A DNA stretch of 64,000 bases from Rossellomorea marisflavi (GCF_009806575.1 NZ_CP047095.1:3600001-3664000), one strand, 5' to 3'. Counted from the stretch's first letter, positions 17,941 to 28,880 are shown. The notes: generated from the sequence alone by a model not told the origin. Program-made: numbers and translations.

Positions 17941-18074
17941 GAGTGCAGTGCAGCGGAGGACGGCCGACTCCTTCGGGAATAGAGGCAAGGTTGAGAGCCT
18001 GCAGGCGCAGCCGAAGCGGCTCAACTGCCTCCCAGCAGGAAAAGCGGCCGACCGCAGCGAAACGGAACGGTCCC
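17941..18074 (+). repeat. Interspersed structured element, copy R3
   Basis: Diverged copy of the family. Stems are kept with different bases: outer CGGCCG/CGGCCG, middle GAGGCA/TGCCTC, inner GTTGAG/CTCAAC. GCAGCGG and GCAGCGA flank the hairpin. Bases 17720-17940 hold nothing recognisable. Confidence 0.8.
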
Positions 18075-18130
18075 TTACAATCACACACCAATCCAAACAC
18101 TCTTCCTCACGCCACTCTCATGAACAAAAT

Positions 18131-18162
18131 AAAAACCGGACTCTCCGCGGAAAGAGTCCGAT
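18131..18162 (-). terminator. Terminator of tnrA
   Basis: CGGACTCT/AGAGTCCG (18137-18144 with 18153-18160), followed on the minus strand by a T-rich tract, just after the tnrA stop. Confidence 0.8.
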
Positions 18163-18176
18163 TTTCATTTGATTCC

Positions 18177-18497
18177 CTATTTCTTTTGTACTCCGAACCG
18201 TGCATTCAATTGACCCCTAATCATTTTCTGCTTCGCTTCGTTTTTCTCTTTTTTAGACAGCTCGTGTTTGATTTCCTTGGTCGTGACGCCTTCCTCCCGC
18301 TGGTCGGCAATATCCATCAATCGCTCCACATCACGGAACGAATACTTTCGGTACCCCCGATTGGACCGCTCAGGGAAAATCAGATTCTTCTCTTCATAAT
18401 ACCGGATTTTTCTCTCTGTCAAACCGGTGAGCTCACTGACGACCCCAATGGAAATCACTTTTTTATCCTTATAGGAAGGCTCCTTCTCCACACTCAC
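18177..18497 (-). CDS. tnrA: TnrA, global nitrogen regulator
   Basis: A 106-residue MerR-type regulator that aligns with B. subtilis TnrA through most of its length: [28 protein letters not shown] at the start, [26 protein letters not shown] in the helix-turn-helix/wing region, and the C-terminal [10 protein letters not shown] by which TnrA is captured by feedback-inhibited glutamine synthetase. GlnR would have a different tail. It should activate nitrogen-scavenging genes and repress glnRA during nitrogen limitation. A TnrA box and a promoter precede it (18525-18575), indicating self-activation. Confidence 0.92.
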   Translation of the reverse strand: MSVEKEPSYKDKKVISIGVVSELTGLTERKIRYYEEKNLIFPERSNRGYRKYSFRDVERLMDIADQREEGVTTKEIKHELSKKEKNEAKQKMIRGQLNARFGVQKK

Positions 18498-18524
18498 TCA
18501 TCCTCCTGAAAAGGGAATACCCTG

Positions 18525-18530
18525 ATTATA
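18525..18530 (-). promoter_or_regulatory. tnrA -10 box (extended)
   Basis: TATAAT preceded by ATG on the minus strand (TG-n extended -10), 28 bases before the tnrA start. The -35 position reads ATCCAA, weak, as expected for an activator-dependent promoter. Confidence 0.6.
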
Positions 18531-18558
18531 CATGAAACATCCTGAATTTGGATTGTTA

Positions 18559-18575
18559 TGTGAGGAAACCTGACA
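18559..18575. promoter_or_regulatory. TnrA/GlnR box
   Basis: TGTGAGGAAACCTGACA matches the 17-base TGTNA-N7-TNACA consensus at both ends. Its centre lies about 39 bases upstream of the -10 box, i.e. near -50 from the expected start of tnrA transcription, the place used by TnrA-activated promoters. It could also act on the divergent FbpA-like gene. Confidence 0.75.
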
Positions 18576-18674
18576 AGAAAAATAGAATTTAGGTAGAAAA
18601 GCTTACATAAAGGATGAAATCGCCTGTAGAATCTCTTACACTTTTCTCAATTAGGTAGAAAGGGAGTGGATTTG

Positions 18675-18827
18675 TTGCCTTTTTTGCGCGAAGCCGTTGA
18701 GAAACAGAAGGAGCAGTTCATCTGTCGACTGGTGAAGGAAGGGGTATACGAGCGGAAGGAAGATGCGGAAACGTTGACCTTGACCGAGCTTGCCCTGCTT
18801 TTGGAGAACCATTTGAGAAAGAAATAA
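18675..18827 (+). CDS. FbpA-like microprotein
   Basis: A 50-residue frame from TTG 18675 with AAAGGGAGTGG upstream. The product, LPFLREAVEKQKEQ with LVKEGVYERKED and ending LTLTELALLLENHLRKK, fits the Fur-regulated FbpA family (about 50-60 residues; short helix, G[VI]Y centre, L[TS]LxEL end). FbpA proteins are small basic or acidic helpers of the iron-sparing response in Bacillus. No Fur box (GATAATNATTATC-like) was seen upstream, so iron control is not shown. Divergent from tnrA; ends in a terminator shared with trxB. Confidence 0.7.
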   Translation: MPFLREAVEKQKEQFICRLVKEGVYERKEDAETLTLTELALLLENHLRKK

Positions 18828-18829
18828 AA

Positions 18830-18862
18830 AAAGCCCTGCGGACTTTGAGTCTGCAGGGCTTT
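18830..18862. terminator. Bidirectional terminator between the FbpA-like gene and trxB
   Basis: AGCCCTGCGGACT/AGTCTGCAGGGCT (18832-18844 with 18848-18860), with seven A on the left, giving a T-run for trxB transcription on the minus strand and TTT for the plus strand. Confidence 0.85.
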
Positions 18863-18869
18863 CACCGTA

Positions 18870-19844
<975 letters not shown>

Positions 19845-19945
19845 TTATTTAAATACTATGGAGGGTGGACCGTTTGGTTTCCTCCTTAGTATGAACTTCC
19901 TACGTCTATCCTATAAAATTAGGAAAGAACCGTCCAAATATATGC

Positions 19946-21457
19946 TCAGGAGAGGTAATCCTCAACGGTAGCGATATATTTTGTCAATGTGGACGGGGAA
20001 ATCCCGTATCGTCCGCTGACTTCCTTCTTTGTCTTCGCTTCGCTTCTGAGGCGATACCACGTGTACTCCAACGCAGCCGCGAAGGCCTTTGTATTCTTAA
20101 AGTCTTCTCCTTCTTTTAAGCCCCTATACGCAACGGTGAACCATGTAAGGTACAGGCCGGACGTGACACTTGAAATCGGATGGTGGTTCTTATACAAGTG
20201 AAGGGCGGTCGCATGGATGGACTCAAGCATCTCATTCACCTGCACCGACTTCCCTCCCCGGCCATTCAGGATCTGGGCAAGGTAAAGCTTCTCCACAATG
20301 GACAAATCATCGATTTCACAAAAATCGGCATGGGAAAGAATCGCTTCCTGATAATCAGACACAGACAGCAGGAATAGCCCGAATAGGCGCTCTTCAGCAT
20401 CTTCGCTTTTGAGCTTTTTCAGGATCGATGAGATATGATTCTCAAATCCTTCGCCTTTCGGTTTCCCGCTCCATGGTTCCTGTCCTTCTTTTTCCGGGGC
20501 CAGGTCGAGCACCTTCTTCCATGCCTTCCGGGCCGTATCGTGCCTTCCGGTTTCAAACGCTGAATGTGAAAGCCAGTAAAAGAAGCTTGCATCTCCTTCA
20601 AAGCCCGTCTTTTGCAGTGACTTCAGCCATTCATAGCCTTTCTCCGCATGACCGATGAGGGCAAAGGTCGCGCCGAGCTTATAGCGATGCTCAAAGTTGA
20701 TCGGACGCACTTTTTCCAGGCCGAGAATGAGCTCATCCAACTCATCGAATCTCCGCTGATAAAAGTAGAAGACGGCGGTATTGCACAAGGCGTGCAGATT
20801 CCCCGGGTTCTTCTCCAACACTTCTTCCAGAGTGGAAGCGGCCTGTTCCACTTCACCAAGGTAAAAGTACGCGAGGGCCAGATTGTTATAAGCAGACCAG
20901 AATTCGGGATACTCCTTGATCACACCTTGAAGGGTATCGGCCGCCTTCTGGAAGTTGCCTGCCTCCAGCTGCGTTTTCGCTTTTTCCTGCTTGGCGATCA
21001 GGTCATCATGTTCGTACAGCTCATCGGTGATCAGGTCGGAATCCAATTCGAGGAGCTCGAGGAGGTCTTCGGCGTCTTCGGCAAATTCACCGAAGCGGTC
21101 CTTTTCAAGGTAGGCGGACACCTGTTCATATGCTTCCTTGAACAAACCGAGATGCGCATAGTTGTTTGCAAGGAAATAATGGCACTCGCTCATGCGCGGA
21201 TCAAGATCCTTCAGGATTTCATGCAGCAGCTCATTGGCTTTTTTAAAATCACCGAGTTCTGTGAGGACGATGGAAAGCTGACATGCGATCATCGGCTCCA
21301 ATGGTTCCAGTTGTAATGCTCTATTTAAATATTTTAATGATTTTTTCAGTTCACGATGGTGGTATGCTTTCATCCCTTTCGTGAAGTAATACTCACCAGT
21401 TGGGACGAAGGACAGCACCTTTGCTTGCTCACTGACTGTTTTTGACCCTTTTTTCAT
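19946..21457 (-). CDS. yvcD: TPR-repeat protein, YvcD-like, with C-terminal HTH-like end
   Basis: A 503-residue helical protein with tetratricopeptide repeats: TKGMKAYHHRELKKSLKYLNRALQLEPLEP near the start, then ACQLSIVLTELGDFKKANELL, WSAYNNLALAYFYLGEVEQAASTLEEVL and GNLHALCNTAVFYFYQRRFDEL. The last 30 residues (KTKKEVSGRYGISPSTLTKYIATVEDYL) look like a helix-turn-helix, which would suit a regulator, but the function is unknown. ATG 21457 was chosen because GGAGG lies 6 bases upstream; the frame from 21505 runs through the promoter. Position between trxB and hisI matches B. subtilis yvcD. Confidence 0.82.
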   Translation of the reverse strand: MKKGSKTVSEQAKVLSFVPTGEYYFTKGMKAYHHRELKKSLKYLNRALQLEPLEPMIACQLSIVLTELGDFKKANELLHEILKDLDPRMSECHYFLANNYAHLGLFKEAYEQVSAYLEKDRFGEFAEDAEDLLELLELDSDLITDELYEHDDLIAKQEKAKTQLEAGNFQKAADTLQGVIKEYPEFWSAYNNLALAYFYLGEVEQAASTLEEVLEKNPGNLHALCNTAVFYFYQRRFDELDELILGLEKVRPINFEHRYKLGATFALIGHAEKGYEWLKSLQKTGFEGDASFFYWLSHSAFETGRHDTARKAWKKVLDLAPEKEGQEPWSGKPKGEGFENHISSILKKLKSEDAEERLFGLFLLSVSDYQEAILSHADFCEIDDLSIVEKLYLAQILNGRGGKSVQVNEMLESIHATALHLYKNHHPISSVTSGLYLTWFTVAYRGLKEGEDFKNTKAFAAALEYTWYRLRSEAKTKKEVSGRYGISPSTLTKYIATVEDYLS

Positions 21458-21493
21458 CAAAATCCTCCGAAACGTTCGTAATGTAACTACCGT

Positions 21494-21502
21494 AGTATAA
21501 CA
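21494..21502 (-). promoter_or_regulatory. Extended -10 of the yvcD-like gene
   Basis: TGTTATACT on the minus strand (TG-n-TATACT), 37 bases before the chosen ATG. The -35 position is poor (TTCAGT). Confidence 0.45.
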
Positions 21503-21534
21503 CACAACGCACCTCTACTGAACTACCATATTTT

Positions 21535-21574
21535 AAGGGGCGGCCACCTGCAGGATATGCAGGGACCGCCCCTT
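21535..21574 (-). terminator. Hairpin at the end of the his operon
   Basis: AAGGGGCGG/CCGCCCCTT with an inner CTGCA/TGCAG stem, right after the hisI stop. The following T-run is short (TTAAAAT), so termination may be partial. Confidence 0.6.
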
Positions 21575-21580
21575 GAGGGA

Positions 21581-22204
21581 TTACTTATTATGACGCTCCA
21601 GCAACACGTTGAATACGTCATCCAATGGAAGTTTCTGCTCTCTCAGGAGGACCAGGACGTGGTAGAAGAGATCGGCGGTTTCCCACTTCAGCTCTTCCGG
21701 GTCGCGGTTCTTCGCCGCGATGATGACTTCTGATGCTTCCTCTCCGACTTTCTTGAGGATCTTATCGACTCCTTTTTCAAAAAGGTAGGTCGTGTAGGCC
21801 CCTTCCGGACGCTCTGCGTCGCGGTCGGCGATGAGCGTTTCCAGCGTCTTCAGGATTTCTGCCCCGGTCGAAGCCTTCTCCCCGTGTACGGTTTCACTGA
21901 AGCAGCTTTCTGCACCGGTGTGGCACGCCGGTCCTGCCTTCTCGACCATCACGAGGAGGGCATCCTTATCGCAGTCCCACGTGATGTTCCGTACCTTCTG
22001 GGTGTTCCCGCTCGTTTCCCCTTTATGCCAAAGTTCCTGACGGGACCGTGAATAGAACCAGGTCTCTCCGGTCTCCACCGTCTTCTTCAATGATGTTTCA
22101 TTCATATAAGCCAGGGTCAGTACTTCCTTCGTCCCTGCATCCTGGATGATGGCAGGTACGAGTCCCGCCTCATCATAGACGACATCTGCAAGCCATTCTG
22201 TCAT
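21581..22204 (-). CDS. hisI: Bifunctional phosphoribosyl-AMP cyclohydrolase / phosphoribosyl-ATP pyrophosphatase
   Basis: A 207-residue fused HisI-HisE. The N-terminal part has [35 protein letters not shown] and the zinc/Mg site region WDCDKDALL and GPACHTG. The C-terminal part has the pyrophosphatase helices with [15 protein letters not shown] and [18 protein letters not shown]. Carries out steps 2 and 3 of histidine synthesis. Last gene of the operon, overlapping hisF by 4 bases. Confidence 0.96.
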   Translation of the reverse strand: MTEWLADVVYDEAGLVPAIIQDAGTKEVLTLAYMNETSLKKTVETGETWFYSRSRQELWHKGETSGNTQKVRNITWDCDKDALLVMVEKAGPACHTGAESCFSETVHGEKASTGAEILKTLETLIADRDAERPEGAYTTYLFEKGVDKILKKVGEEASEVIIAAKNRDPEELKWETADLFYHVLVLLREQKLPLDDVFNVLLERHNK

Positions 22205-22959
22205 CGTACATGCACCTCCTGCGTTCGTAAGTATCGTTTGACTTCTTCTATGCTTGTTTCTTTATAGTGGAAAATCGATGCAGCAAGGGCGGCATCGGAC
22301 CGTCCTTCAGTGAAGGCTTCCTTGAAGTGCCCGGCATTGCCTGCCCCACCGGATGCGATGACCGGGATCGAGACGGCTTCACTCACCGCCTTTGTCAGTT
22401 CAAGATGGAAGCCGTTTTTCTCCCCGTCGCTGTCCATGCTGGTAAGGAGGATCTCACCGGCCCCAAGGGATTCTGCTGTCTTTGCCCACTCGATGGCATC
22501 GAGGTCGGTCAGCTTTCTGCCACCGTGGGTGTAGACGCCGAATGTCCCGTTCTCTACATCCTTCTTCGCATCGATGGCGACGACGATGCACTGGGAACCG
22601 AAATAATCTGCGCCTTCCTTGATCAAATCCGGTCTCAGCACCGCCGCCGTGTTAAGGGAAACTTTATCGGCACCGGCACGGAGGATCCGCTTCATGTCAT
22701 CGACGGAATTGATCCCGCCGCCGACGGTGAACGGGATTGCAAGCTCTGCTGCTACCTGCCGCACCACTTCGACCATCGTTTCGCGCCCTTCATGGGACGC
22801 GGAGATATCAAGGAATACAAGCTCGTCTGCTCCCTGCTCATCATAGGCCTTTGCCAGCTCCACCGGGTCGCCTGCGTCACGCAGTTCGATGAACTGGATG
22901 CCTTTGACGACGCGTCCTTCCTTTACATCGAGGCAGGGGATGATTCGTTTCGTCAGCAT
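22201..22959 (-). CDS. hisF: Imidazole glycerol phosphate synthase, cyclase subunit
   Basis: A 252-residue beta/alpha barrel. [15 protein letters not shown] carries the catalytic Asp near residue 11, and VAIDAKK the second catalytic Asp near 130; phosphate loops FTVGGGI and VIASGGAGN are visible. Uses ammonia delivered by HisH to form imidazole glycerol phosphate and AICAR. Overlaps hisA by 7 bases. Confidence 0.97.
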   Translation of the reverse strand: MLTKRIIPCLDVKEGRVVKGIQFIELRDAGDPVELAKAYDEQGADELVFLDISASHEGRETMVEVVRQVAAELAIPFTVGGGINSVDDMKRILRAGADKVSLNTAAVLRPDLIKEGADYFGSQCIVVAIDAKKDVENGTFGVYTHGGRKLTDLDAIEWAKTAESLGAGEILLTSMDSDGEKNGFHLELTKAVSEAVSIPVIASGGAGNAGHFKEAFTEGRSDAALAASIFHYKETSIEEVKRYLRTQEVHVR

Positions 22960-23681
22960 GATGTCACCTCTTTGATGGCTTCAGCCACGGTGAATTTCCC
23001 CGTGTAGAGGGATTTGCCGCAGATGGCTCCACCCACGCCGCTTTCCTTCAGCGTCTTCAGGTCATGAAGGGAGCTTACCCCACCTGAAGCAATGACGGAG
23101 GCGCCGGTCGCCTTTGCCAGTTCCCGGTTCGCCTCGACGTTGGGTCCGGACAACATCCCGTCTGTTGCGATATCCGTGAAGATGAATGTCTTCGCCCCTG
23201 CATCGGCAAGGTCCTTCCCGAGGTCAATGGCGGTAAGCTCCGACGTCTCAAGCCAGCCATGGGTGGCCACATAGCCATCCTTCGCATCAAGCCCGATGAC
23301 GATCCGGTCTCCCCCGTAGCGCTTGATCCAGGTTTTCACGAGTTCCGTTTGGGATACAGCGATGCTTCCAAGGATGACCCGGTCGACCCCTGCATCAAGG
23401 TAATAGTCAATATCGTTTTCGGTACGGATCCCTCCACCGATCTGCACCTTGGCACCGAGGTTTTTGGCGACGTTCAGGACATGCTCCCCGTTGACCCGGG
23501 AGCCTGCTTTCGCCCCGTCCAGATCCACCATATGGATCCAGGACGCCCCTTGGTCCACGAAGCCTGCCGCCATGTCGAACGGAGAGTCTCCGTAGATGGT
23601 TTCCTGATTGTAATCCCCTTGGATCAGTCTGACACATTTGCCTCCGCGCATATCAATGGCGGGATAGATGGTAAAACTCAT
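22953..23681 (-). CDS. hisA: ProFAR isomerase
   Basis: A 242-residue beta/alpha barrel. [14 protein letters not shown] holds the catalytic Asp8; [15 protein letters not shown] carries the second catalytic Asp (about 129); phosphate loops QIGGGIR and VIASGGV. Isomerises ProFAR to PRFAR in histidine synthesis. Overlaps hisH by 4 bases, consistent with the compact operon. Confidence 0.97.
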   Translation of the reverse strand: MSFTIYPAIDMRGGKCVRLIQGDYNQETIYGDSPFDMAAGFVDQGASWIHMVDLDGAKAGSRVNGEHVLNVAKNLGAKVQIGGGIRTENDIDYYLDAGVDRVILGSIAVSQTELVKTWIKRYGGDRIVIGLDAKDGYVATHGWLETSELTAIDLGKDLADAGAKTFIFTDIATDGMLSGPNVEANRELAKATGASVIASGGVSSLHDLKTLKESGVGGAICGKSLYTGKFTVAEAIKEVTSC

Positions 23682-24310
23682 GCTCTAACCTCCACACGTG
23701 TTGTGAAATTCTTGAGAAGTTCCATGCCCAATTCTCCGCTTTTCTCAGGGTGGAACTGCATGCCGTATACATTGTCACGGCTCACGACAGCCGGGATCCG
23801 CACGCCGGCGTAGTCGGCGGACGCGACAGTCACATCCGGCTCTCCCTCGTGAACGTAGTAGGAGTGGACGAAATAAACGTACCCTTCTTCCAATCCTTCG
23901 GTCAGGATGGACGGCTTGGCGTAGTTGAGGTGATTCCAGCCCATATGGGGCACTTTATACGTGTTCCCGTCCTGATCTTCCTTGGGGATGCGGACGACCG
24001 TTCCCGGCAGGAGCCCAAGTCCCTTTGTACGGCCGTTTTCTTCACTATCATCAAACAGGAGCTGCATGCCGAGGCAGATGCCAAGGAGCGGCTTCCCTGT
24101 GTGTACAAAGGCCGTGATCGTTTCCTTCAGATGAGTGGACTCCAACAGGGCCATGGCATCCTTGAACGCCCCGACACCAGGGAGGATGATCCCGTCCGCC
24201 TTCAAGAGTTCTTCTTGATCATCGCTGATCACATACGGGACACCGAGCCTTTCCAGTGCTTTGCTCACACTGAATAAATTCCCCATGCCATAATCGACGA
24301 TTCCGATCAT
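23678..24310 (-). CDS. hisH: Imidazole glycerol phosphate synthase, glutaminase subunit
   Basis: A 210-residue class I amidotransferase. The nucleophile Cys lies in [13 protein letters not shown] (near residue 80), and the His/Glu pair in [10 protein letters not shown] (near 185). Hydrolyses glutamine and passes ammonia to HisF. Located between hisB and hisA; 2 bases separate it from hisB. Confidence 0.97.
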   Translation of the reverse strand: MIGIVDYGMGNLFSVSKALERLGVPYVISDDQEELLKADGIILPGVGAFKDAMALLESTHLKETITAFVHTGKPLLGICLGMQLLFDDSEENGRTKGLGLLPGTVVRIPKEDQDGNTYKVPHMGWNHLNYAKPSILTEGLEEGYVYFVHSYYVHEGEPDVTVASADYAGVRIPAVVSRDNVYGMQFHPEKSGELGMELLKNFTTRVEVRA

Positions 24311-24312
24311 GA

Positions 24313-24900
24313 TTACAGCATCCCCTTCGTCGACGGGATCCCTTTCACGCGGGGATCGATCGTCGTTGCTTCATCAAGGGCGCGCCCGAGAGCCTTGAAG
24401 ATCGCCTCGATGATGTGGTGGGTATTGTGGCCGTAATGAACGATGACGTGAAGATTCATCCGCGCTTCCAGGGCGAGCTTCCAGAGGAATTCGTGGACAA
24501 GCTCCGTATCGAATGTCCCCACTTTCTGACTCGGTAGCTCGGCACGGAATTCCAGATGCGGACGATTGCTCAAGTCCACCACGACTTGGGCCAAGGCCTC
24601 ATCCATCGGAACAAGGGCAGAACCGTATCGCTTGATCCCCCGTTTGTCACCCAGGGCTTCCATCAGTGCCTGTCCAAGACAGATGCCGATATCCTCCGTT
24701 GTATGGTGATCATCCACTTCGATATCCCCATTCGCTTCGATGACCGTATCGAACTGGCCGTGCTTGGTAAAGAGGTCGAGCATATGGGTCATGAACGGCA
24801 CCCCGGTCTCGATCTTCGAGTTCCCTTCCCCGTCGACTCCAAAAGACAGGCTGATATTGGTTTCATTCGTCTTACGTGTGATGGTCGCATTTCTCGTCAT
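24313..24900 (-). CDS. hisB: Imidazoleglycerol-phosphate dehydratase
   Basis: A 195-residue stand-alone HisB (the phosphatase domain of enteric HisB is absent). The metal-binding His clusters are [20 protein letters not shown] near 38 and [15 protein letters not shown] near 65, plus a repeat of the pattern in the second half ([21 protein letters not shown] and [15 protein letters not shown]). ATG 24900 was chosen over the GTG at 24909 because AAAAGGAG overlaps that GTG. Confidence 0.96.
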   Translation of the reverse strand: MTRNATITRKTNETNISLSFGVDGEGNSKIETGVPFMTHMLDLFTKHGQFDTVIEANGDIEVDDHHTTEDIGICLGQALMEALGDKRGIKRYGSALVPMDEALAQVVVDLSNRPHLEFRAELPSQKVGTFDTELVHEFLWKLALEARMNLHVIVHYGHNTHHIIEAIFKALGRALDEATTIDPRVKGIPSTKGML

Positions 24901-24914
24901 GGTCTGCACTCCTT

Positions 24915-26189
24915 TTACTTTTCACCCTTGAATCGGATCTCTACCGCTCTTGCATGGGCTTCGAGCCCTTCGAGTCTGGCAAGCTTTGCAATCTTGTCTC
25001 CATGTTCCTTCAGGGCTGCTTCACTATATGAAATGATGCTTGTCTTCTTCATGAATTCATCTACATTCAACGGACTTGAGAATCGTGCCGTTCCGTTGGT
25101 GGGCAAGACGTGATTCGGGCCGGCAAAATAATCGCCCACAGGCTCTGAACTGAACCTTCCGAGGAAGACCGCACCCGCATGGCGGATCGTGGCCATCGTC
25201 TCGAACGGCTTGGCCGTCAGGATTTCAAGATGCTCCGGCGCAAGATGATTCACGACCTCTACGCCTTCCTCCATGGAATCAACGACATAGATGGTGCCGT
25301 ACTCTTCAATGGACCTTCTGGCAATCGCTTCTCGCGGAAGGCTTGAAAGCTGCTCCTCCACCTCACGGGAAACTTTTTCTGCAAGCTCCCTCGAATCGGT
25401 CACAAGGACCGCTGATGCTAGGACGTCATGCTCAGCCTGTGAAAGCAGGTCTGCCGCGATTTCATCGGCATGCTGATGCTCATCGGCAAGGATGACGATT
25501 TCACTCGGTCCGGCGATCATATCGATATCCACATCGCCGAATACTTCCCGCTTGGCTAGGGCCACGTAGATATTTCCAGGTCCGGTGATCTTATCGACGG
25601 ATGCGATTGATTCGGTTCCATAGGCAAGGGCCGCAACCCCCTGGGCGCCTCCGACCTTATAGATTTCCTTCACGCCGGCGATCTCCGCTGCCACGAGGAC
25701 ACCCGCCGGGACCTTCCCGTCCTTGCCCGGTGGAGAAACCATGACGATCCGCTCCACTCCCGCGACTTTTGCAGGAAGGACATTCATCAGGACCGAAGAC
25801 GGATAGGCGGCGGTTCCGCCCGGCACATACACCCCGACAGAGTCGAGTGGGGTCATCTTCTGACCGAGCATGGTGCCGTCCGCTTTTGTTTCAAACCAAG
25901 AAGGGCGCTTCTGCTTTTCATGAAAGTCCCGGATGTTGCATGCCGCCTCCTCGATGATCGTGATCAACTCGGGATCAAGGCTCGAGAAGGCGTCCTCGAT
26001 TTCTTCATTAGAAACAGCCAGGCTTTCGAGGTCCACTCCGTCAAATTTACCGGTGAGGCGGAAGAGGGCATCATCGCCAGCTTCCTTCACCTCTGCAATG
26101 ATCGCCTGTACGGCTCTTCTCTGTTCTTCGGTTCCACTGTCCACGGAACGCTTGATGGACGCTCCTTTGATGTTATCGACGATTTTCAC
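24915..26189 (-). CDS. hisD: Histidinol dehydrogenase
   Basis: 424 residues, typical length. [54 protein letters not shown] and LAPEHLEI are the family's conserved blocks; [10 protein letters not shown] follows the zinc-site Gln/His region (LLSQAEHD). Oxidises L-histidinol to L-histidine with two NAD. GTG start at 26189, preceded by GGGGGAACC. 21 bases after hisG. Confidence 0.97.
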   Translation of the reverse strand: MKIVDNIKGASIKRSVDSGTEEQRRAVQAIIAEVKEAGDDALFRLTGKFDGVDLESLAVSNEEIEDAFSSLDPELITIIEEAACNIRDFHEKQKRPSWFETKADGTMLGQKMTPLDSVGVYVPGGTAAYPSSVLMNVLPAKVAGVERIVMVSPPGKDGKVPAGVLVAAEIAGVKEIYKVGGAQGVAALAYGTESIASVDKITGPGNIYVALAKREVFGDVDIDMIAGPSEIVILADEHQHADEIAADLLSQAEHDVLASAVLVTDSRELAEKVSREVEEQLSSLPREAIARRSIEEYGTIYVVDSMEEGVEVVNHLAPEHLEILTAKPFETMATIRHAGAVFLGRFSSEPVGDYFAGPNHVLPTNGTARFSSPLNVDEFMKKTSIISYSEAALKEHGDKIAKLARLEGLEAHARAVEIRFKGEK

Positions 26190-26210
26190 TGAGGTTCCCC
26201 CTTCCCGATT

Positions 26211-26834
26211 TCATTCCCCGATCACCTTTGATAATCGGTCCACAAGGTCTTCTATTTTCTCGTCCTTCATCCGGTAGCTCACCGGATTGACGATCAGTCT
26301 CGATGTGATATCCACAATCGTTTCGAACTCCACAAGTCCATTCTCTTTCAAGGTCCTGCCCGTGGAGACGATATCCACGATGCGGTCGGCCAGTCCGATG
26401 AGCGGTGCGAGCTCGATGGAACCATTCAGCTTGATGATTTCCACCTGCTCCCCTTGTTCACGGAAGTAGGATGAGGCAACATTCGGATATTTTGTTGCGA
26501 TTTTTGGTGCCACATCGCTCATCTTCGTATCAGGCAGTCCCGCGACGGCCAGATAGCAGTCGCTGATTCGGAGGTCGAGGAGCTCGTATACATCCCGTTC
26601 TTCCTCCAGCATCACATCCTTGCCTGCAATCCCGAGGTCTGCTACACCGTGTTCGACATAAGTTGGTACATCCATCGGCTTGGCGAGGATGAATCGGAGA
26701 TCTTCTGCCGGCACCTCGATGATCAGCTTCCGTGAATCATCGAATTCCGGCGGCAGATCGTATCCGGCTCTCCTCAACAGCTCTACGGCCTCTTCAAAAA
26801 TTCTACCTTTCGGCATGGCAATGGTCAGACTCAT
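26211..26834 (-). CDS. hisG: ATP phosphoribosyltransferase, short form
   Basis: A 207-residue HisG of the short type, which lacks the C-terminal regulatory domain and needs His[23 protein letters not shown] at the start, [17 protein letters not shown] in the middle, and [19 protein letters not shown] as the PRPP-binding region. Catalyses the first, committed step of histidine synthesis. Overlaps hisZ by 4 bases (ATGA), consistent with forming one complex. Confidence 0.97.
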   Translation of the reverse strand: MSLTIAMPKGRIFEEAVELLRRAGYDLPPEFDDSRKLIIEVPAEDLRFILAKPMDVPTYVEHGVADLGIAGKDVMLEEERDVYELLDLRISDCYLAVAGLPDTKMSDVAPKIATKYPNVASSYFREQGEQVEIIKLNGSIELAPLIGLADRIVDIVSTGRTLKENGLVEFETIVDITSRLIVNPVSYRMKDEKIEDLVDRLSKVIGE

Positions 26835-28018
26835 CGGATGCCACCACCTTTCCCGCCGGCTCCGATACAGTAATGAACCGAGTTGAATAGTTTCGTATAC
26901 TCATCCACGTCACTCACACCACGCAGGCTCTGCAGGACGACGGATCGTCCTTCATCCCTCAGCTCACGGGCGAGTCCGAACGCTTCCTTCCTGCGCTCAT
27001 CACTGTACAGGATGCATTCCTGCTCCGGACGCTCCAGGTTCACCTGAAGGGCCTCCAGTACGTAATCGAGGCGGAGTCCGAAGCCCGTCGCCCCGGAATC
27101 CTTCCCGAATTTCTCAAGAAGCTTATTGTAGCGGCCTCCATTCCCGATGGCGAAGCCGACGTTCTCACCGTACACCTCGAACAGGATGCCGGAATAGTAG
27201 CTCATATGACTTATCAGGCTGAGGTCGAATTTGATATGATCCTCCACGCCGTGATCTTTCAAGATCCCCCACAGCTCACGGAGTTCATCCAATGCTTCCC
27301 TTCCTTTGCTGCCTTCAAGGAGTGCTTCCGCTTCTTCGAGGACACCGTCTGCTCCCCTCAGATTCAAGAATCCCTTCAGGCGTTCCTTATCGATGGAAGA
27401 CAGGGAGAGGTCTTCCACGTGTCGGCGATACCCGACATAGTTCTTCTCATAAAGGAAACGGCGCAGGATATCGGCCCGCTCGTCCGTTCCCACGATCCCT
27501 TTGAACAATTCCTGGACGAAACCGATGTGACCGACCGAGACTTTGAAATGCTTCAGCCCCGCTTCCCTCAAGGTTTCGACCATCAGGGCGATCACTTCCC
27601 CGTCTGCACTGACGGACGGATCACCGATGCACTCGATTCCCACCTGTTCAAATTCCGCCGGCCTGCCGCCTTCTCGCTGCTGGGCCCGGAACACGCTGTC
27701 GGAATAAGCGAGCCTCAGCGGCGCTTCGTCCTTCAACAGTTTGGATGCCGCGATCCTTGCGATGGGAGCCGTCATATCCGGACGCAGGACGAGGGTATGA
27801 CCCTGCTGGTCCAGGAGCTTGAACAATTGTTGATCCAGGATGGCAGAAGCATCCCCGACCGTTTCGTGGTATTCCAGGGTCGGTGTCTCGATGAAGCGAT
27901 AACCCCAACGCGACATTTCCGCCACCATCCTGCTTTTCGTCTGGTCTTTCACCTCATATAAATCAGGGAATGTATCTCTCATCCCCAATGGTTTTTCGAA
28001 CATGAATAGCTTTGTCAT
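26831..28018 (-). CDS. hisZ: HisZ, ATP phosphoribosyltransferase regulatory subunit
   Basis: A 395-residue class II HisRS-like protein without aminoacylation function, needed to activate and feedback-regulate short His[19 protein letters not shown] and [17 protein letters not shown] are motif 1; [15 protein letters not shown] is motif 2; the anticodon-binding domain of true HisRS is replaced by a shorter end. ATG 28018 was selected (AAAGGTGG 5-6 bases upstream) over a GTG at 28027. First gene of the his operon, behind a clear promoter. Confidence 0.95.
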   Translation of the reverse strand: MTKLFMFEKPLGMRDTFPDLYEVKDQTKSRMVAEMSRWGYRFIETPTLEYHETVGDASAILDQQLFKLLDQQGHTLVLRPDMTAPIARIAASKLLKDEAPLRLAYSDSVFRAQQREGGRPAEFEQVGIECIGDPSVSADGEVIALMVETLREAGLKHFKVSVGHIGFVQELFKGIVGTDERADILRRFLYEKNYVGYRRHVEDLSLSSIDKERLKGFLNLRGADGVLEEAEALLEGSKGREALDELRELWGILKDHGVEDHIKFDLSLISHMSYYSGILFEVYGENVGFAIGNGGRYNKLLEKFGKDSGATGFGLRLDYVLEALQVNLERPEQECILYSDERRKEAFGLARELRDEGRSVVLQSLRGVSDVDEYTKLFNSVHYCIGAGGKGGGIR

Positions 28019-28116
28019 ACGAACCACCTTTTGAACGTAGTATCTGATCTTTTCCCTTGATTGAACTTTCTCAATCCTTTAGTTCGCTAATATACTAATA
28101 AAATAAAGTTACATGT

Positions 28117-28145
28117 AGTGTAGCGCTTCTTACCGATTCCGTCAA
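28117..28145 (-). promoter_or_regulatory. Sigma-A promoter of the his operon
   Basis: Minus strand TTGACG (28140-28145), 17-base spacer, TACACT (28117-28122), 99 bases before hisZ. The leader has a small hairpin (TTGAG..TTCAA) but no T-box sequence (TGGNACCGCG). The rest of 28146-28315 is featureless. Confidence 0.7.
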
Positions 28146-28315
28146 CCGATTTGAAGCTGATTCCGGCAAGGATTTTCATTACCGACTTCCGTTCCTGGGG
28201 AGCGGGAACTGGATACTCCCATTCTTGCCAGAACAGATGACCGTATTTCATTCGTTTCAAAAGATACCCTATCCTTCTATCGGTCCCTGAGCTCACCCCC
28301 ACCATCTACATGATC

Positions 28316-28352
28316 AAAAAAACCGGAAAGGACATCAGTCCCTTCCGGTTTT
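28316..28352 (-). terminator. Terminator of hprK-lgt-yvoD-ppaX-yvoF
   Basis: AAAACCGGAAGGGACT/TCCTTTCCGGTTTT on the minus strand followed by T7. The 5' arm is made of the last codons of yvoF, whose stop codon lies in the loop. Confidence 0.85.
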
Positions 28353-28880
28353 GGCGGTTCCATAAATCTCGTCGTCATTCCAGCGATCGGCGAGTTCTTC
28401 TTTTGTATAGATGATGCGCATGGGGTTTCCTCCGACGAAGGCACCCGGGGGCACATCTTTATGCACGAGGGTTCCGGCAGACACGATGGCTCCGTCCCCG
28501 ATGGCGACACCGGGGAGGATCGTCGTGTTTGCTCCGATCATGACCTCGGAACCGATCTCAACGTTCCCCAACCGGTACTCCTTGATCAAATACTCGTGGG
28601 CAAGGATGGTCGTGTTATAGCCGATGACCGTATTCCGGCCGACGGAGATCTTCTCCGGGAACATGACGTCCAGCATGACCATCAGGGCGAAAGACGTCTG
28701 CTCCCCGATCTCCATCTTGAGGAACGTGCGGTAAAGCCGGTTCTTCAATGCGAGGAACGGGGTGTACCGCGCTGCCTGTATGACAAGGAAGTTCTTCACC
28801 ACTTTGGCGAAGGGGACGGTTTTGTACACATGCCATAGGGAGTTCGCTCCCTCGACCGGGTACCTTGTCGTCCGTCTCAT
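28335..28880 (-). CDS. yvoF: Hexapeptide-repeat acyltransferase, YvoF-like
   Basis: A 181-residue left-handed beta-helix acetyltransferase. Helical N-terminus (SLWHVYKTVPFAKVVKNFLVIQ), then hexapeptide turns including VGRNTVIGYNTTILAHEY, IGSEVMIGANTTILPGVAIGDGAIVSAGTLVHKDVPPGAFVGGNP. His of LAHEY is a candidate catalytic residue. Acceptor unknown. ATG 28880 overlaps the ppaX stop by one base (TGATG); a GTG at 28883 is the alternative. The end of the gene forms part of the terminator. Confidence 0.9.
   Translation of the reverse strand: MRRTTRYPVEGANSLWHVYKTVPFAKVVKNFLVIQAARYTPFLALKNRLYRTFLKMEIGEQTSFALMVMLDVMFPEKISVGRNTVIGYNTTILAHEYLIKEYRLGNVEIGSEVMIGANTTILPGVAIGDGAIVSAGTLVHKDVPPGAFVGGNPMRIIYTKEELADRWNDDEIYGTAKTGRD

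Noticed and set aside
28019..28145. T-box riboswitch for the his operon
   Set aside because: The TGGNACCGCG T-box core and specifier stem were not found; only a promoter and a small hairpin are visible.
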